DNA of 64,000 nt from Saccharothrix australiensis. GTDB lineage: Bacteria; Actinomycetota; Actinomycetes; Mycobacteriales; Pseudonocardiaceae. Location of the stretch: the NCBI RefSeq assembly GCF_003634935.1, contig NZ_RBXO01000001.1, positions 5,791,501 to 5,855,500 on the forward strand. The letters run 5' to 3'. Positions within the stretch are counted from its first letter, which is position 1, and every line of letters begins with the position of its first letter. The position numbers and the translations under genes were made by a program. Under the pieces are notes generated by a model, which was not told where the DNA came from, made no database searches, and worked only from the letters and a program-made list of their open reading frames with translations. Positions 32,936 through 46,800 of the stretch are shown one piece after another.

Positions 32936-35182
32936 TCAGTCCTCCAGGATCACCGGCAGTGCCTTGTGGCCGTTGGTGAAGAACGATCCCAGCGGCGCGA
33001 GCCCGTCGGCGGGCACGGCGAGGCGCAGCTCCGGGAACCGCCCGAACAGCGCGGGCAGCGCCGTGGTCGCCTCCAGGCGCGCCAGCGGGCTGCCCAGGCA
33101 GAAGTGCACGCCGTGGCCGAACGCGAGGTGGTCGCGCCGCGAGGGGCGCGTCACGTCGAACCGCTCGGCGTCCGGGCCGTGCCGCGCGGGGTCGCGGCCG
33201 GCCGCGCCGAACGACACCAGGATCGCGTCGCCCCGCGCGATGCGCGTGCCGCCGACCTCGACGTCCCGCACCGCGTACCGCAGCGGCAGGTTCGGCACCG
33301 GCGCCTGCCGGCGCAGGGTCTCGTCCACCACGTCGTCCCAGGACGCGGTGCCCGCGACGACCAGGCCGAGCTGGGACGGGTGGGTGGCCAGGGCGTGGAT
33401 CGCGTGGTCGAGGAGGTTGACCGTGGTCTCGAACCCGGCGCTGATGGTCAGCAGCAGCGTGTCCAGCAGCTCCTGCTCGCCCAGCCGCGCGCCGTCCTCC
33501 CGCCGGGCGGCGATCAGGTCGCTGGTCAGGTCGTCGCCGGGCCGGTCGCGCTTCGCCGCGACCAGCTCCTTGAGCACCAGGTACAGCTCGCCGGACGCCG
33601 CGTGCACGCCCTCCGGGTCGGCGTCGAGGCTGAACACGGCCTCCACCAGCCGCCGCAGCTCCCGCCCCACCTCGGCGGGCACGCCGAACAGCCCGCCGAT
33701 CACCCGGATCGGCAGCGGGTGGGCGAACTCGGCGCGCAGGTCCACCACCTGCCCGGCGGGCCGCGCGGCGAGCCGCGCGACCAGCTCGGCGGTGATCGCC
33801 TCGACCCTCGGCCGGGTCGCCTCGACGCGGCGCGGGGTGAACGCCTTCGCGACCAGGCCGCGCAGCCGGGCGTGGTCGTCACCGTAGGCGGTGAACATGT
33901 TCTTCATGGCCACCCACGGGACCAGCGGCCAGTCCGGCGGGATCTCGCCGTTGCGCCACTTCGGCCAGTGCCGGTTCGCGTCCTTGGAGACGTCCGGGTG
34001 CAGCAGCAGCTCCCGGACCGCGTCGTGGCCGGTGACCGCCCAGGCGTGCACACCGCCGGGCAGCTCGACCGGCGTGACCGGGCCGCGCGCCCGCAGCCGC
34101 GCCGCCTCGCCGAAGATGTCCGCGCCGGACGGGTCGATGACGTACCGGTCCACGGGCGCGGGTCCGGGCTCGGCCGCCACGTCGAGCACGGTCGGCCGGG
34201 GGCGTGGCGGTTCGCCGACCTCCACCAGGGCGGCGGTGAACCGGGAGCCCATGCCCAGGCCCACCACCATGATCGTGTCGCCGGGGCGCAGCGAGTCGTC
34301 GTGCAGCAGGTGGTCCAGGCCCAGGAGCTGGTCGCACGGCCCGACGTGGCCGAGTTCGCGCAGGAACGACCACGTGGTGCGGTCCAGCGCGACGCCGAGC
34401 GGTTCCAGCACGACCACTTGGAGCTGGGCCAGCCCCAGGCCGGTGACGACGAACCGGGTGATGTCCGGCAGCGCGGTGTTCGCCTCCTTCGCGGCCTGCT
34501 CGACCGCGCCGACCAGCGCCTCGCTCATCAGCGTCAGGTACGGCGCGAGCCCGGTGACCTCGATCGGCGTGCGGTCGCGGTGCCCGAGCGGGTCCGGGAT
34601 CGTCGGCGTGGCCAGCACCTCCATCTGCGTGGCCGAGTTGTTGGCGGTGGCGACCAGCCGCGCCCGGCCGCCCTCGCGGGTGAGCACCGCCGACGCCGCG
34701 CCGTCGGCGAGGAAGATGCCGATGGTGGGCTGCCAGCGCTCCCAGCGGGGCGGCCGGAACCGCGACGTGGCGGTGACCAGCGTGGCCGTCGCGGACCGGT
34801 CGGCGACCAGGTGCGCCGCCGCGGACTGGAGCGCGGCCGACCCGCCGTTGCTGGTCGCCTCCACCTCGTAGACCAGGGCGTGGCCCAGGCCGAGCACCCG
34901 TTGCAGGTGGCAGGACGACGCCATGTGGTCCTGCGAGTCCATCTGGGCGTAGGCGGCCATGCCGATGTCCGCGCCGGTGAGGCCCGACTCGCGCAGCGCG
35001 CCGATGGCTGCCCGCACCGCCATCGCGTGCTCGGTGACGTCTTCGGAGCTGGTGAACGACGTGAAGTCGGACAGCGCGAGCAGCCGCCGCATGGTCTCGG
35101 TGTCCGGCACGGCGTCGGTGGCCGGCGTGCGCGGCGGCAGGTAGTGGCCGGTGCCCCCGATGAACACGTCATCCCAGATCAT
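32936..35182 (-). CDS. KAS III-like acyltransferase fused to cytochrome P450
   Basis: A single uninterrupted 748-residue frame joins two enzymes. Residues 1-325 are KAS III/FabH-like ([10 protein letters not shown] start, [14 protein letters not shown], late [14 protein letters not shown]). Where FabH has its catalytic Cys there is Ser111; the usual His (as in NxR) and Asn positions read LGLAQLQ and GHVGPCD, so the triad is not canonical. Residues about 345-748 are a complete P450: HARLR (C-helix), AGFETT oxygen groove (582-587), ExxR at 621-624 and [10 protein letters not shown] with heme Cys 695. The ATG overlaps the terminal PKS stop by 14 bases. Roles in acyl transfer and oxidation of the polyketide are inferred. 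Confidence 0.9.
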   Translation of the reverse strand: MIWDDVFIGGTGHYLPPRTPATDAVPDTETMRRLLALSDFTSFTSSEDVTEHAMAVRAAIGALRESGLTGADIGMAAYAQMDSQDHMASSCHLQRVLGLGHALVYEVEATSNGGSAALQSAAAHLVADRSATATLVTATSRFRPPRWERWQPTIGIFLADGAASAVLTREGGRARLVATANNSATQMEVLATPTIPDPLGHRDRTPIEVTGLAPYLTLMSEALVGAVEQAAKEANTALPDITRFVVTGLGLAQLQVVVLEPLGVALDRTTWSFLRELGHVGPCDQLLGLDHLLHDDSLRPGDTIMVVGLGMGSRFTAALVEVGEPPRPRPTVLDVAAEPGPAPVDRYVIDPSGADIFGEAARLRARGPVTPVELPGGVHAWAVTGHDAVRELLLHPDVSKDANRHWPKWRNGEIPPDWPLVPWVAMKNMFTAYGDDHARLRGLVAKAFTPRRVEATRPRVEAITAELVARLAARPAGQVVDLRAEFAHPLPIRVIGGLFGVPAEVGRELRRLVEAVFSLDADPEGVHAASGELYLVLKELVAAKRDRPGDDLTSDLIAARREDGARLGEQELLDTLLLTISAGFETTVNLLDHAIHALATHPSQLGLVVAGTASWDDVVDETLRRQAPVPNLPLRYAVRDVEVGGTRIARGDAILVSFGAAGRDPARHGPDAERFDVTRPSRRDHLAFGHGVHFCLGSPLARLEATTALPALFGRFPELRLAVPADGLAPLGSFFTNGHKALPVILED

Positions 35183-38100
35183 GGCCGTCCCTTTCCCTCA
35201 GTTCGGAGAGCCCGGCGCCGTAGCCGGCGAAGTCCAGCAGCCACGTGCTGATCGCCAGCGCGGTGGACGCGGAGTGCTGTTCCAGCACGGTGAAGTGGTC
35301 GCCCGGCACGGTCAGCGCTTCCTGGGCGGTCGTGGACAGCTCGGGCCACGCGCGCTTGCGGGTGCCGACCAGGAGGACCGGCGCGCGCACCGGGCGCGGT
35401 GGCCGCGCGAGGTCGAGGTAGCGCCCGGTGGCGAGGAGCCGGTCGTCGTCGATCGGCCGCAACTGGTGCTCGGCGGCCAGCATCCCGTCGAGCACGCCCG
35501 GCAGGTCGTCCGGGAAGCCGTCGATGAGCACCACCGCCGCGAGCGGTTTCCCGTGGTCCTCCAGGTGGTGCGCCGTGGCGAGGGCGAGCCACGCGCCGAT
35601 CGAGCGGCCCACCAGGACCGGGGTGTCCACGGTGGCCGCCGCCGCGGCCAGCGCGTCGACCAGGTCGGCCGCCGAGGACGGCAGCGGGTCGCCCGCGAAG
35701 CCGGGCAGCGGCAGCACGGTCACGTCGCGCGTCGCCGCCAGCGCCGCCGCGAACCGCCCGTACTCCTCCACCCCCGAGAACGCGAGCGCCGACGGCAGGC
35801 AGACCAGGGACGGCCGCAGGAAGCCCTCGGCGAGCCGCACCGGCTCGACCACCGGCGGACCGAGGCGGCCCAGTCGCGCGGCGGTCGAAAGCAGGTCGAC
35901 GCCGTCCTGCGCGCGGTCGGCCGCGATCGCCTTGCGCAGCAGCGCCTCCATCGGGCCGGCGACCCGGTTGCCCGTGCCGCACAGGCGGCCGTGGAGGTGG
36001 TCGGCCAGCCGGTCCGGTGTCGGGAAGTCGAACACGACGGTCGCCGACAGGTGCAGGCCGGTGGCGGCGTTGAGGCGGTTGCGCAGGTCGATCGCGGTCA
36101 GCGAGTCCACGCCGTGGTCGCGGAACGACTGCCGCGGGTCCTCGGTGATCCGCGTGGTGTGGCCGAGGACGGCGGCGCTGTGCGCGTTGACGACCTCCAG
36201 CACCAGCGCGCGCTGCTCGGGCTCGGGCAGGGCCGCCAGGCGCCGCGCCAGGTCCGCCGGCTCCGCCCGTGCCGCCTTCGGCCGCACCAGGCCGCGCAGC
36301 AGCGCCGGCGGCGTGCCGATCGCGCCGAGGTCGAGGCGGATCGGTGTCAGGACCGGCCGGTCGGCGGCGAGGCCGAGGTCGAACAGGGCCAGCGCCTGGT
36401 CGGTGCCCAGCGGCAGCATCCCCGTCCGGGCCAGCCTCCGGTGGTCGGTCGCCGTCAGGTGGCCCGTGGTGCCGCCCGCCTCCGCCCAGTAGCCCCACGC
36501 CAGCGAGACGGCGGGCAGCCCCTCCGCGCGGCGGTGGCGCGCCAGGGCGTCGAGGAAGGCGTTGGCCGCTGCGTAGTTGGCCTGGCCCGGCGCGCCGAAC
36601 GTGGCCGCCGCCGAGGAGAACAGCACGAAGGCCGCCAGGTCCCGGTCCCCGGTCGCCTCGTGCAGGTGCCACGCGGCGTCCACCTTGGGCCGCAGGACGC
36701 CGGTCAGCCGCTCCGGTGTCAGCGTGGCCACCACGGCGTCGTCCACGACGCCGGCCGCGTGCACGACCACGCTCAGGTCGGGGATGCCCGCGACCAGCGA
36801 CCGCACCGCCGTCGGGTCGGTGACGTCGCACGCCACGAGGGTGACCGCCGCGCCCAGTTCGGCGCGGAGTTCGGCCGCGCCCGGCGCGCCCGGTCCCCGG
36901 CGGCTCGCCAGCACGACGTGCGGCGCGTGGTGCCGCGCGACGACGTGCCGCGCGACCAGGCCGCCCAGCGCGCCGGTGCCGCCGGTGATCAGCACCGTGC
37001 CGTCGATGGCGGGCGGTGCGCCGTCCACGGCGGACCGGACGAGCCGGGGCGCGGTGGCCCGGCCCGAGTCGAGCACGACGTGGGTTTCGCCGTCGGCGAT
37101 CGCGGTCCGCACCGCGCGGTCCAGCACCCGCGCGGACGCCGCCGAGCCGTCGGTCTCGACCAGCACGATCCGGTCCGGGTGCTCGGTCTGCGCGCTGCGC
37201 AGGAAACCCCGCGCGGCGGCCGACGGCAGGTCGCCGCCGGTCACCACCACCAGCCGCGCGTCGCCGCCGTCGGACAGGAACGCCCGTGTCACGTCGAGCA
37301 GCCGCCGGGTGGCCGCGTGCGTCCCCTCGACCGGGTCGTCGCCGCCGGTGACCTCGTGCACCACGACGTCGACCGGCGGCGCGTCCCGCACGGCCAGTGG
37401 CGCCGGTTCCACCGCGAACAGCGCGTTGCGGGGCCGGGCGGTGGCGGGTCCGGGCTCCACCGGGCGCAGGACCAGCCGGTCGATCGAGGCGACGGGCGCG
37501 CCGGCGGTGTCGGTGAGCCGGACCGAGCAGGTGTCCGGCCCGGTCGGCGTGAGGACGACGCGGACCGCCGCCGCCGTGCCGGTGACCGAGACGCCGGCGA
37601 AGGAGAACGGCAGCCGCGCCGCCGCCGCGCCGGGTGCTGCGGTGCTCCCGGTGAGCAGGGTCAGCGGCTGGATGGCCGCGTCGAGCAGCGCCGGGTGGAT
37701 GCCGAACCCGTCGAGCGCGACACCGGGGAACGTCACCTCGGCGTGCAGGTCGTCACCGTCCCGCCAGATCCCGGTCAGCCCCCGGAACGTCGGCCCGTAG
37801 TCGTAGCCGGCTCCGGCGAGGGTGTCGTACAGGCCGGTGATGTCCACCGGCCGCGCGTCGGCGGGCCGCGGCCGCGCCTCCCGCCGGACCGGGGGTTCCG
37901 GGCTCAGCGCGCCGGTGGCGTGCCGCGTCCAGTCGTCCGGATCGGCCGAGGTGCGGGAGTGGATCGCGAGCGGGCGGCGGCCCGCGTCGTCGGGCGCGCC
38001 CACGGTGACCTGGACGTGGACGGTGTCCGCCGCGAGCGGCAACGGCGATTCCAGCACCAGCTCCTCGACCACCGGGCACCGCGCGTGCGCGCCGGCCTGG

Positions 38101-40825
38101 ACGGCCAGCTCCACGAAACCCGTGCCCGGCAGCAACGCCGACCCGTGCACGGTGTGCTCGCCCAGCCAGGGGTGCGCGGACTTCGCCAGCCGGCCCGTCG
38201 CCACCAGGCCCTGGTCGTCGGGCAGCCGCACCACCGAGCGCAGCAACGGGTGGTCCACCGCGTCCAAGCCGTCACCGGGCGGCGGCGGCACCAGCCAGAA
38301 CCGCTCCCGCTGGAACGGGTACGCCGGCAGCTCCACGTCGTGCGCGCCCGCTCCCCCGGTGTCCGGTGCCCGGTCCGCGCCGTCCACCCACAGGCGCGCC
38401 ACCGCCGCCACCAGGCGTTCGGGTTCGTCGTGGTCGCGCCGCATGACCCCGGACGGCACCAGCACCGGGTGCGGCCCGATCTCCAGGAACCGGGTGGCGC
38501 CGTTGGCGCGCAACCACTCCACGCCGTCGCCGAACCGCACCACCTCGCGGACCTGCCGCGCCCAGTAGCCGGGCGCGCCGGGGTCGATCCGCCGTCCCTC
38601 CACAGTGGACACGAAGGGGATTTCCGGCTCGCCGAAGCCGATCTTCGCGGCGACTCGCTCGATCTCCGCGATCATCGGTTCCATCCGCGCCGAGTGGAAC
38701 GCGTGGCTGACCGCCAACCGCCGCGTTTCCCGGCCGCGCGCCGACCAGAGCGCGGCGACCTCCAGCACGGCGGCCTCGTCACCGGACACCACGACCGCGT
38801 CGGGCCCGTTGACCGCCGCGATGCACACCCCGTCACCCAGCGACACCGCCACTTCCGCCTCAGTGGCCCGCACCGACACCATCGCGCCGCCGGACGGAAG
38901 CTCACCCATCAACCGGCCACGCGCCGAAACCAGCGCACAGGCGTCCTCGATGCCCAGCACACCCGCGACATGCGCGGCGGCCACCTCACCCACCGAATGC
39001 CCGATCACATAGTCCGGCCGAAAACCCAGGCTCTCCACCAACCGGAACAACGCGACCTGCAACGCGAACAACGACAACTGCGTGAAACAAGTCCGGTCCA
39101 ACACGCCATCCGGGTCCGTGAACAACACCTCACGAGACAGGTCCAGCAACCCGCACACCTCGTCCAACGCCCGCGCGAACACCGGAAACACCTGGTACAG
39201 GCGACGACCCATCCCCACCCACTGCGAACCCTGACCCGAGAACACGAACGCCGTCTTCCCCGGCTGCGCGACACCGGTGACGAGGTCCGGCGACTCCGTC
39301 CCGGCCACCAGCGCGTCGAGCGCACCGGTGACGCCGGCCGCGTCGCGCCCGATCAGCACCGCCCGGTGCGCGAACCGGGTCCGGGCGCTCAGCGCCCGCG
39401 CGACCGCCCGCCGGTCGAGGTCGGCCACCGCCCGCAGCCGCTCCCCCTGTGCCCGGAGCGCTTCCGGCGAGGCCGCCGAGAGCGCCCACGGCACCGGTCC
39501 GCCCGCGTCCGCGCCAGGCGGCGGCCCGACCACCGGTTCCGGGCCCTGTTCGAGGACCAGGTGCGCGTTGGTCCCGCTGATCCCGAAGGCCGACACGCCC
39601 GCCCGGCGCGGTCGGCCGGTCTCCGGCCACGGCGTGGCCTCCGCGAGCAGCCGCACGTTGCCGGTCGACCACTCGACGTGCGGTGTCGGCGCGTCGACGT
39701 GCAGGGTGCGCGGCAGCCTGCCGTGCCGCATCGCCATGATCATCTTGATGACGCCGGCGATGCCCGCCGCCGCCTGGGTGTGCCCGAGGTTCGACTTCAC
39801 CGAACCCAACCACAGCGGCTCACCGCGATCCTGACCGTATGTCGCCAGCAACGCCCGCGCTTCGATCGGATCGCCTAGCGCCGTTCCGGTGCCGTGCGCC
39901 TCCACGGCGTCCACTTCGGACGCTCGCAGCCCGGCGTTCGCCAGCGCTTGCCGAATCACGCGCTCCTGCGAAGGTCCGTTCGGCGCGGTGAGGCCGTTCG
40001 ACGCGCCGTCCTGGTTCACCGCCGAACCACGCACCACGGCCAGCACCCGGTGACCGTTGCGCCGCGCATCGGACAACCGCTCCAGCACCACCAGGCCGAC
40101 GCCCTCACCCCAGCTCGTGCCATCGGCCGACGCGGCGAACGGCTTGGCCCGCCCGTCCTCCGCCAGTCCGCGCTGGCGCGAGAACTCGACGAAGCCGGCC
40201 GGTGTCGCCATCACCGTCACGCCGCCCGCCAACGCCAGCGAGCACTCCCCCGACCGCAACGCCTGCGCCGCCAGGTGCACCGCCACCAACGACGACGAAC
40301 ACGCCGTGTCGACCGACACCGCCGGCCCCTCCAACCCGAGCAGGTAGGACACCCGCCCCGACGTCACGCTCGTCGCCGTCCCGGTCGACAGGTACCCCTC
40401 GACGTCACGGGCCACCTGCTCCACCCCGCCCGCGTACCCGGAGGTGAAGATCCCGGTGAACACGCCGGTCGCGCTGCCCCGCAACGACGTCGGGTCGATC
40501 CCGGCGTGCTCCAACGCCTCCCACGCCGTCTCCAGCACGAGCCGCTGCTGCGGGTCCATCGCCAACGCCTCACGCGGCGAGATCCCGAAGAACGCCGCGT
40601 CGAAACCCGCCACGTCGTCCAGGAAGCCCCCGGCACGGGTGTACGACGTGCCCGGCCCACCGGCCGGGTCGTACAACCGATCGACATCCCAGCCCCGGTC
40701 GCTCGGGAACTCCCCGATCGCGTCGACCTCGTCCGCCACCAGCCGCCACAGGTCGTCCGCCGACGCCACCCCACCGGGATAGCGGCAGCCGATGCCCACG
40801 ACGACCACCGGGTCGTCGGCCACCG
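35169..40825 (-). other. PKS module T3: KS-AT(mal)-DH-KR-ACP-TE
   Basis: AT has GHSVGE and SHAFHS, the malonyl signature. DH ([16 protein letters not shown]) and KR ([17 protein letters not shown]) are intact; there is no ER. ACP reads [11 protein letters not shown] terminal thioesterase follows with [10 protein letters not shown] at the nucleophile elbow, Arg replacing the usual His of GHSxG, and GDHFT near the catalytic His. Predicts a 2,3-unsaturated acid/lactone carboxyl end. Confidence 0.85.
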
Positions 40826-43800
40826 CGACACCCGCCGGGGCGTCGACCCGCCGCCGCGCACCGACGACCACGTCCCGCAGGTGCTCGGCCAACCGCTCGG
40901 GCGTCGGGTGGTCGAACACCATCGTCGCCGACAACCGCGTGCCAACGGCCGCCGACAGCCGGTTCCGCAGCTCCACCGCCGTCAGCGAGTCGAACCCCAG
41001 CTCCTGGAACGGCCGGTCCAGGGGCACCGCCGCGTCGTCGGCGTGACCCAGCACCGCCGCCGTGTGGACGGCCACCAGCCGCGCCAGCGCCGCCAACCGC
41101 CCGGTCTCCGGCAGGTCGGCGAGCGCGAGCGCCGAGTCCGCCCGCCGGACCGCCGCCCGCCCGCTCGTCAACGACCGGAAGACCGGTCGATCACCCAACG
41201 CCGACGCACGCAGCCGTGCGGTCACGACCACCGGGTCGGCGGCCGACTGACCCGCGTCGAACAGCGCCAGCCCCTGCGCCGAGGACAGCGGCAGCAGCCC
41301 GGACCGCTTCAGGCGTCGGTTGTCCTCTTCGGACAGACCTGCGGTGAGGCCGGTGCGCTCGGCCCAGGGCCCCCACGCCAACGACACGGCGGGGAGCCCC
41401 TGTGACCGCCGATGCGCGGCCAACCCGTCCAGGTAGGCGTTCGCGGCGGCGTAGTTCGCCTGCCCCGGCGCGCCGAACACCCCGGCCGCGGACGAGAACA
41501 ACACGAACGCCCGCAGGTCCAGCCCCTGCGTCAACTCGTGGAGGTGCTGTGCGGCCAGGGCTTTCGGTTCCCACGTGCGCGCGAGCCGTTGCGGGGTCAG
41601 CGATTCCACCACGCCGTCGTCGACCGCGCCGGCCGCGTGCACGACCCCGGTCAGCGGGTGCTCGGCGGGAACACCGGCCAGCAGCCGGGCGACCGCGTCG
41701 CGGTCCGCCACGTCGCAGGCCACCACCGAGACGTCCGCGCCCAGCTCGCGCAGCTCCGCCACGTCCGCCACGCCCGACCGCCCGGCCAGCACCAGCCGCC
41801 GGACGCCGTGCGCGACCACGAGGTGCCGCGCGACGAGTCGGCCCAGTACGCCCGTGCCGCCGGTGACGAGCACGGTGCCCCTGGGGTCGAGCGGGGCGGG
41901 CACGGTCAACACGATCTTGCCGACGTGACCGGCCTGGCTCATGTGCCGCAACGCTTCCCGCGCCCGCCGCACGTCCCACGCGCGCACCGGCAGCCCGTCC
42001 AGGTCGCCGTCGGCCAGCAGCGCGACCACCGCGCGCAGGATCTCGCCCAGCCGGTCCGGACCCGCCTCCGCCAGGTCGAACGCCCGGTAACCGGGCACGC
42101 CGTCGCGGAGGTCCGCCTTGCCCATCTCCACGAACCGGCCGCCCGGCGCGAGCGACCGCAGCGACGCGTCCACGAACGCGCCCGTCAACGAGTTGAGCAC
42201 CAGGTCCACCCGGCCGAAGCGCTCGGCGAACTCGACCGTGCGGGACGACGCGATGTGGTCGTCGTCCAACCCGAGGGCGCGCAACGCGTCCCACTTGCCC
42301 GGACTGGCCGTCGCGAACACCTCCGCGCCCCACAGCCGCGCCAGCCGCACCGCCGCCATGCCGACACCACCCGCGCCGGAGTGGACCAGCACCCGGTCAC
42401 CGGGCCGGAGCCGGCCCAGGTCCCGCAACGCGTACCAGGCCGTGAGGAACGCGACCGGCACCGCCGCCGCCCGCGGGAAGCCCCACCCCTCCGGGATCGG
42501 CACGAGCACGCGGTGGTCCGCCACCGCCACCGGCCCGAACGCGCCCGCCAGCAGGCCCAGCACCCGGTCGCCGGGCCGCAGCCCGGTCACCGCCGCGCCG
42601 ACCTCCACGACCACGCCCGCGCCCTCGCCGCCCAGCGGCGCGCGTTCCGGGTAGACGCCCAGGGCGATCAGCACGTCGCGGAAGTTCACCCCGGCGGCCC
42701 GCACGGCGACCCGGACCTCGTGCGGCGCCAACGGCTCGTCCGGGCAGGACGTGAACGCCAGGTCCGCCAGGCTGCCGCTCCCGGCCGCCGTGAGCCGGCC
42801 ACCGACCGCCTCGGCCGACGTCCGCACGAGCCTCGGGACGTAGGCCGCACCGCCTCGGACGGCGACCTGGTCCTCGTCGCCCACCGCCGACGGCAGCGGA
42901 CCGTCGGTGTCCACCAGCACGAACCGACCGGGGTGCTCGGCCTGCGCCGACCGCACCAGGCCCCACACCGCCGCGCCGACCGGGTCGGCCACGCGGTCAC
43001 CGGGCACGGCCGCGACCGCGCCGCCGGTCCGCACGACGAGCCGGTCGCCGTCACCGGCCAGGAAGTCCTGCACCAGCGCGAGCGCTTCCGCCACCGATCC
43101 CGGTGAGACCACCGCCGACGGCAGCGGTCCGCCCCCGGCCACCAGGGGGACCCAGTCCACGCGGAACAGCGCGTCGTCACCGCGCGCCAGGGGGCGCGTG
43201 GTGAGACCGCCGATGCTCACGACCGGTGCGCCGGTCTCGTCGGTCAGCTCCACCCGGTGCACGCCGTCGGCGGTGGTGTCGAGCCGCACGCGGGCCCTGG
43301 TGACGCCGCGGCGGTGGACGGTGATCCCGGTGAGGGAGAACGGCAACCGCGCCTCGCCGGTGTCGTCGGCCAGGCACGCCAGGGGTTGCAGCGCGGCGTC
43401 GAGCAGCGCCGGGTGCACGCCGAACCGCGCGGCGTCGTCGACCTCGACCTCGGCGAACACCTCGCCGCCGCGCCGCCAGGCCGCCCGCACGCCCCGGAAC
43501 GCCGGCCCGTACTCGTACCCGGCCGCCGCCAGCGCGTCGTACAGCCCCTCGACCTGCTCCGCGCCGGCCGGGGGCCACTCGGTGGTCGCGCGCGTCACCG
43601 CCGGCTCCCCGCCCAGCGAGCCGGCAGCGTGCCGCACCCAGCCGCCGTCGCCGCGTGAGCGGATCTCCAGCGACCGCCGTCCCGTGCCGTCCGGCGCGCC
43701 GACCGCCACCTGGACCGCGACCGCGCCGTCCTCCGGCAGCACCAGCGGCGCTGCCAGGACCAGCTCCTCCACCACGTCACCGGCGTGCGCCGCGAGTTCC

Positions 43801-46800
43801 ACGAACACCGCGGCGGGCAGCAGCACCGCTCCCTCGACCACGTGGTCGGCCAGCCAGGGGTGGGTGGTCGGGGAGAGCCGCCCGGTCCACACCGTCCCGC
43901 CGTCGCCCAGCTCGACCGCCGCGCTCACCAGCGGGTGGTCCACCGCGTCGAGCCCGGCCGCCGACACGTCGCCGACGCCGCCGGGGGTCAGCCAGAACCG
44001 CTCCCGCTGGAACGGGTAGGTGGGCAGCGACACCGCCGGCAGGTCCGGGAACGCCCACCGGACGTCGACGCCGCGCTCGAACAGCCGTCCCGCCGCCGCC
44101 AGGAAGCCCGCCGTCCCGCCCTGGTCGCGCCGCAGCGTGCCGAGCGCCACCGCGTCCTGCCCCGCCAGCGCGGGCACCAGCACCGGGTGCGGGCTGATCT
44201 CGACGAACAGGCCGTCGCCCGCCAACTCCCGCGCGGTGTCCGCGAACCGCACCGGCTCCCGCAGGTTCCGGTACCAGTAGGCGGCGTCCAGCCCGTCGCC
44301 GAGCACGCCGCCGGTCACGGTGGAGTGGAACGCGACACCGCCGGTTGCCGGGCGCACGTCGGCGAGGTCGGTGAGCAGCCGGTCGCGGATCGCCTCGACC
44401 TGCGGCGAGTGGGCCGCGTAGTCGACCGGGAGCCGCCGCGCGCGGATGCCGTCCGCCGCGCACGCCGCCAGCAGCTCGTCGAGGGCGGTGTCGTCGCCGG
44501 ACACCACGACCGCGTCGGGCGCGTTGAGCACGGCGACGGTGAGCCGGTCCGCCCACCGCGTCAGGTACTCGACCGCGCGGTCCTCCGACAGCGCCACGGA
44601 AACCATGCCGCCGCGACCGGCGATACCGGTCAACGCCTTGGCGCGCAGCGCGACGACCTTCGCCGCGTCCTCCAGCGACAACAACCCCGCCACGTGCGCG
44701 GCGGCGATCTCGCCCTGCGAATGCCCGACCACCGCATCCGGCACCACACCGTGCGACCGCCACAGCTCCGCCAACCCGACCATCATCGCCCACAACGCAG
44801 GCTGCACCACGTCCACCCGGTCCAGCGAACCGCCGGTCAACGCCTCCACCAACGACCAGTCCACGTACGGCGCCAACGCTTCCGCACACGCGTCCACACT
44901 CGCCCGGAACACCGCCGACTCCGCGTACAGCTCCCGCCCCATCCCCACCCACTGCGCACCCTGACCGGGGAACACGAACACGGTCCGGCGGGGGCGTCCG
45001 ACCGCCACGGGCTCGACGGAGCCCAGGCCCGCCAGCAACTCCCGGCGGTCGCGGCCCACCACCACCGCCCGGTGGTCGAACCTCGCCCGGCCCGACGCGA
45101 GCACCCGGCCCACCGCCGCCGGGTCGAGTTCCGGCCGCGCCGCGACGAAGTCGCCCAACCGCCGCGCCTGCGCCCGCACGGCGGCGTCCGTCCGACCTGA
45201 CAGCACCCACGCCACCGGGCCGTCCGCGTGCCCGGCGGGCGGCTCCTCCGCCGGGGCCTGCTCGATGACCAGGTGCGCGTTGGTGCCGCTGATCCCGAAC
45301 GACGACACACCCGCCCGGCGCGGCCGACCGGTCGACGGCCACGGCACCGGTTCGGTCAGCAGCCGCACGTTGCCGCTGTCCCACGCCACGTGCGGCGTCG
45401 GCTCCGCGACGTGGAGGGTGCGCGGCAGGACACCGTGCCGCATGGCCTGCACCACCTTGATGACACCCGCGACACCGGCGGCGGCCTGCGCATGCCCGAT
45501 GTTCGACTTCACCGAACCCAACCACAGCGGTGCCGCCCGATCCTGCCCGTACGTCGCCAGCAGCGCCTGCGCCTCGATCGGGTCACCCAACGCCGTCCCG
45601 GTGCCATGCGCCTCCACGACGTCCACATCGGACGGTGCCAGCCCCGCATCGGCCAACGCCTGCCGGATCACGCGCTCCTGCGCGGGACCGTTCGGCGCGG
45701 CCAGGCCGTTCGACGCCCCGTCCTGGTTCACCGCCGAACCCCGCACCACCGCCAACACCCGACGACCGTTGCGCCGCGCGTCCGACAGCCGCTCCAGCAG
45801 CACCAGGCCCGCGCCCTCGGCCCAGGCCGTGCCGTCCGCCGACGACGAGAAGGACTTGCACCGGCCGTCCGCCGCGAGCCCGCGCTGCCGCGAGAACTCC
45901 GTGAAGCCGACCGGGGTGGCCATCACCGTGACGCCGCCGGCCAGCGCGAGCGAGCACTCACCGGACCGCAACGCCCGTGCCGCGAGGTGGATCGCGACCG
46001 ACGACGACGAGCAGGCGGTGTCCAGCGACACCGCGACGCCCTCCAGCCCCAGCAGGTAGGCGATCCGCCCGGACGTCACGCTGGTCGCCGCGCCCGTGCC
46101 GACGTACCCCTCCACGTCACCCGACGCGCCCGCGCCGTAGCCCGACGACCAGATCCCGGTGAACACCCCGGTCGCGCTGCCCCGCAACGACGTCGGGTCG
46201 ATCCCGGCGTCTTCCAGCGTCTCCCACGCCGTCTCCAGCAGCACGCGCTGCTGCGGGTCCATCGCCAACGCCTCGCGCGGGGAGATGCCGAAGAACGCGG
46301 CGTCGAACCCGGCCACGTCGTCCAGGAACCCGCCGGCGCGGGTGTAGGAGGTGCCCGGATGGTCCGGGTCGGGGTGGTACAGCCCGTCGACGGGCCAGCC
46401 CCGGTCGGTCGGGAAACCGGTGATCGCGTCGACGCCGTCGGCGACGAGCCGCCACAGGTCGTCCGGCGAGCGCACGCCGCCGGGCAGCCGGCAGCCCATG
46501 CCGACGATGACCACCGGGTCGTCCCGGACGGCGGTCGGCGCGGCGGCGGCGCTCTCGCGGCGCGTGCCGCCGATCTCCGCCAGCAGGTGCTCGGCGAGGC
46601 GGCGGGGCGTCGGGTGGTCGAACGTCACCGTCGCCGGCAGCCGCAGGCCGGTCGCGACGCCGAGCCGGTTGCGCAGCTCGACCGCCGTCAGCGAGTCGAA
46701 ACCCAGGTCCTTGAACGCCGTCTCGGCGCGGACCGCGCCGGGGTCGCGGTGCCCCAGCACGATCGCGGTGTGGGTGGCCACCACCTCGACCGCCGCCGCG

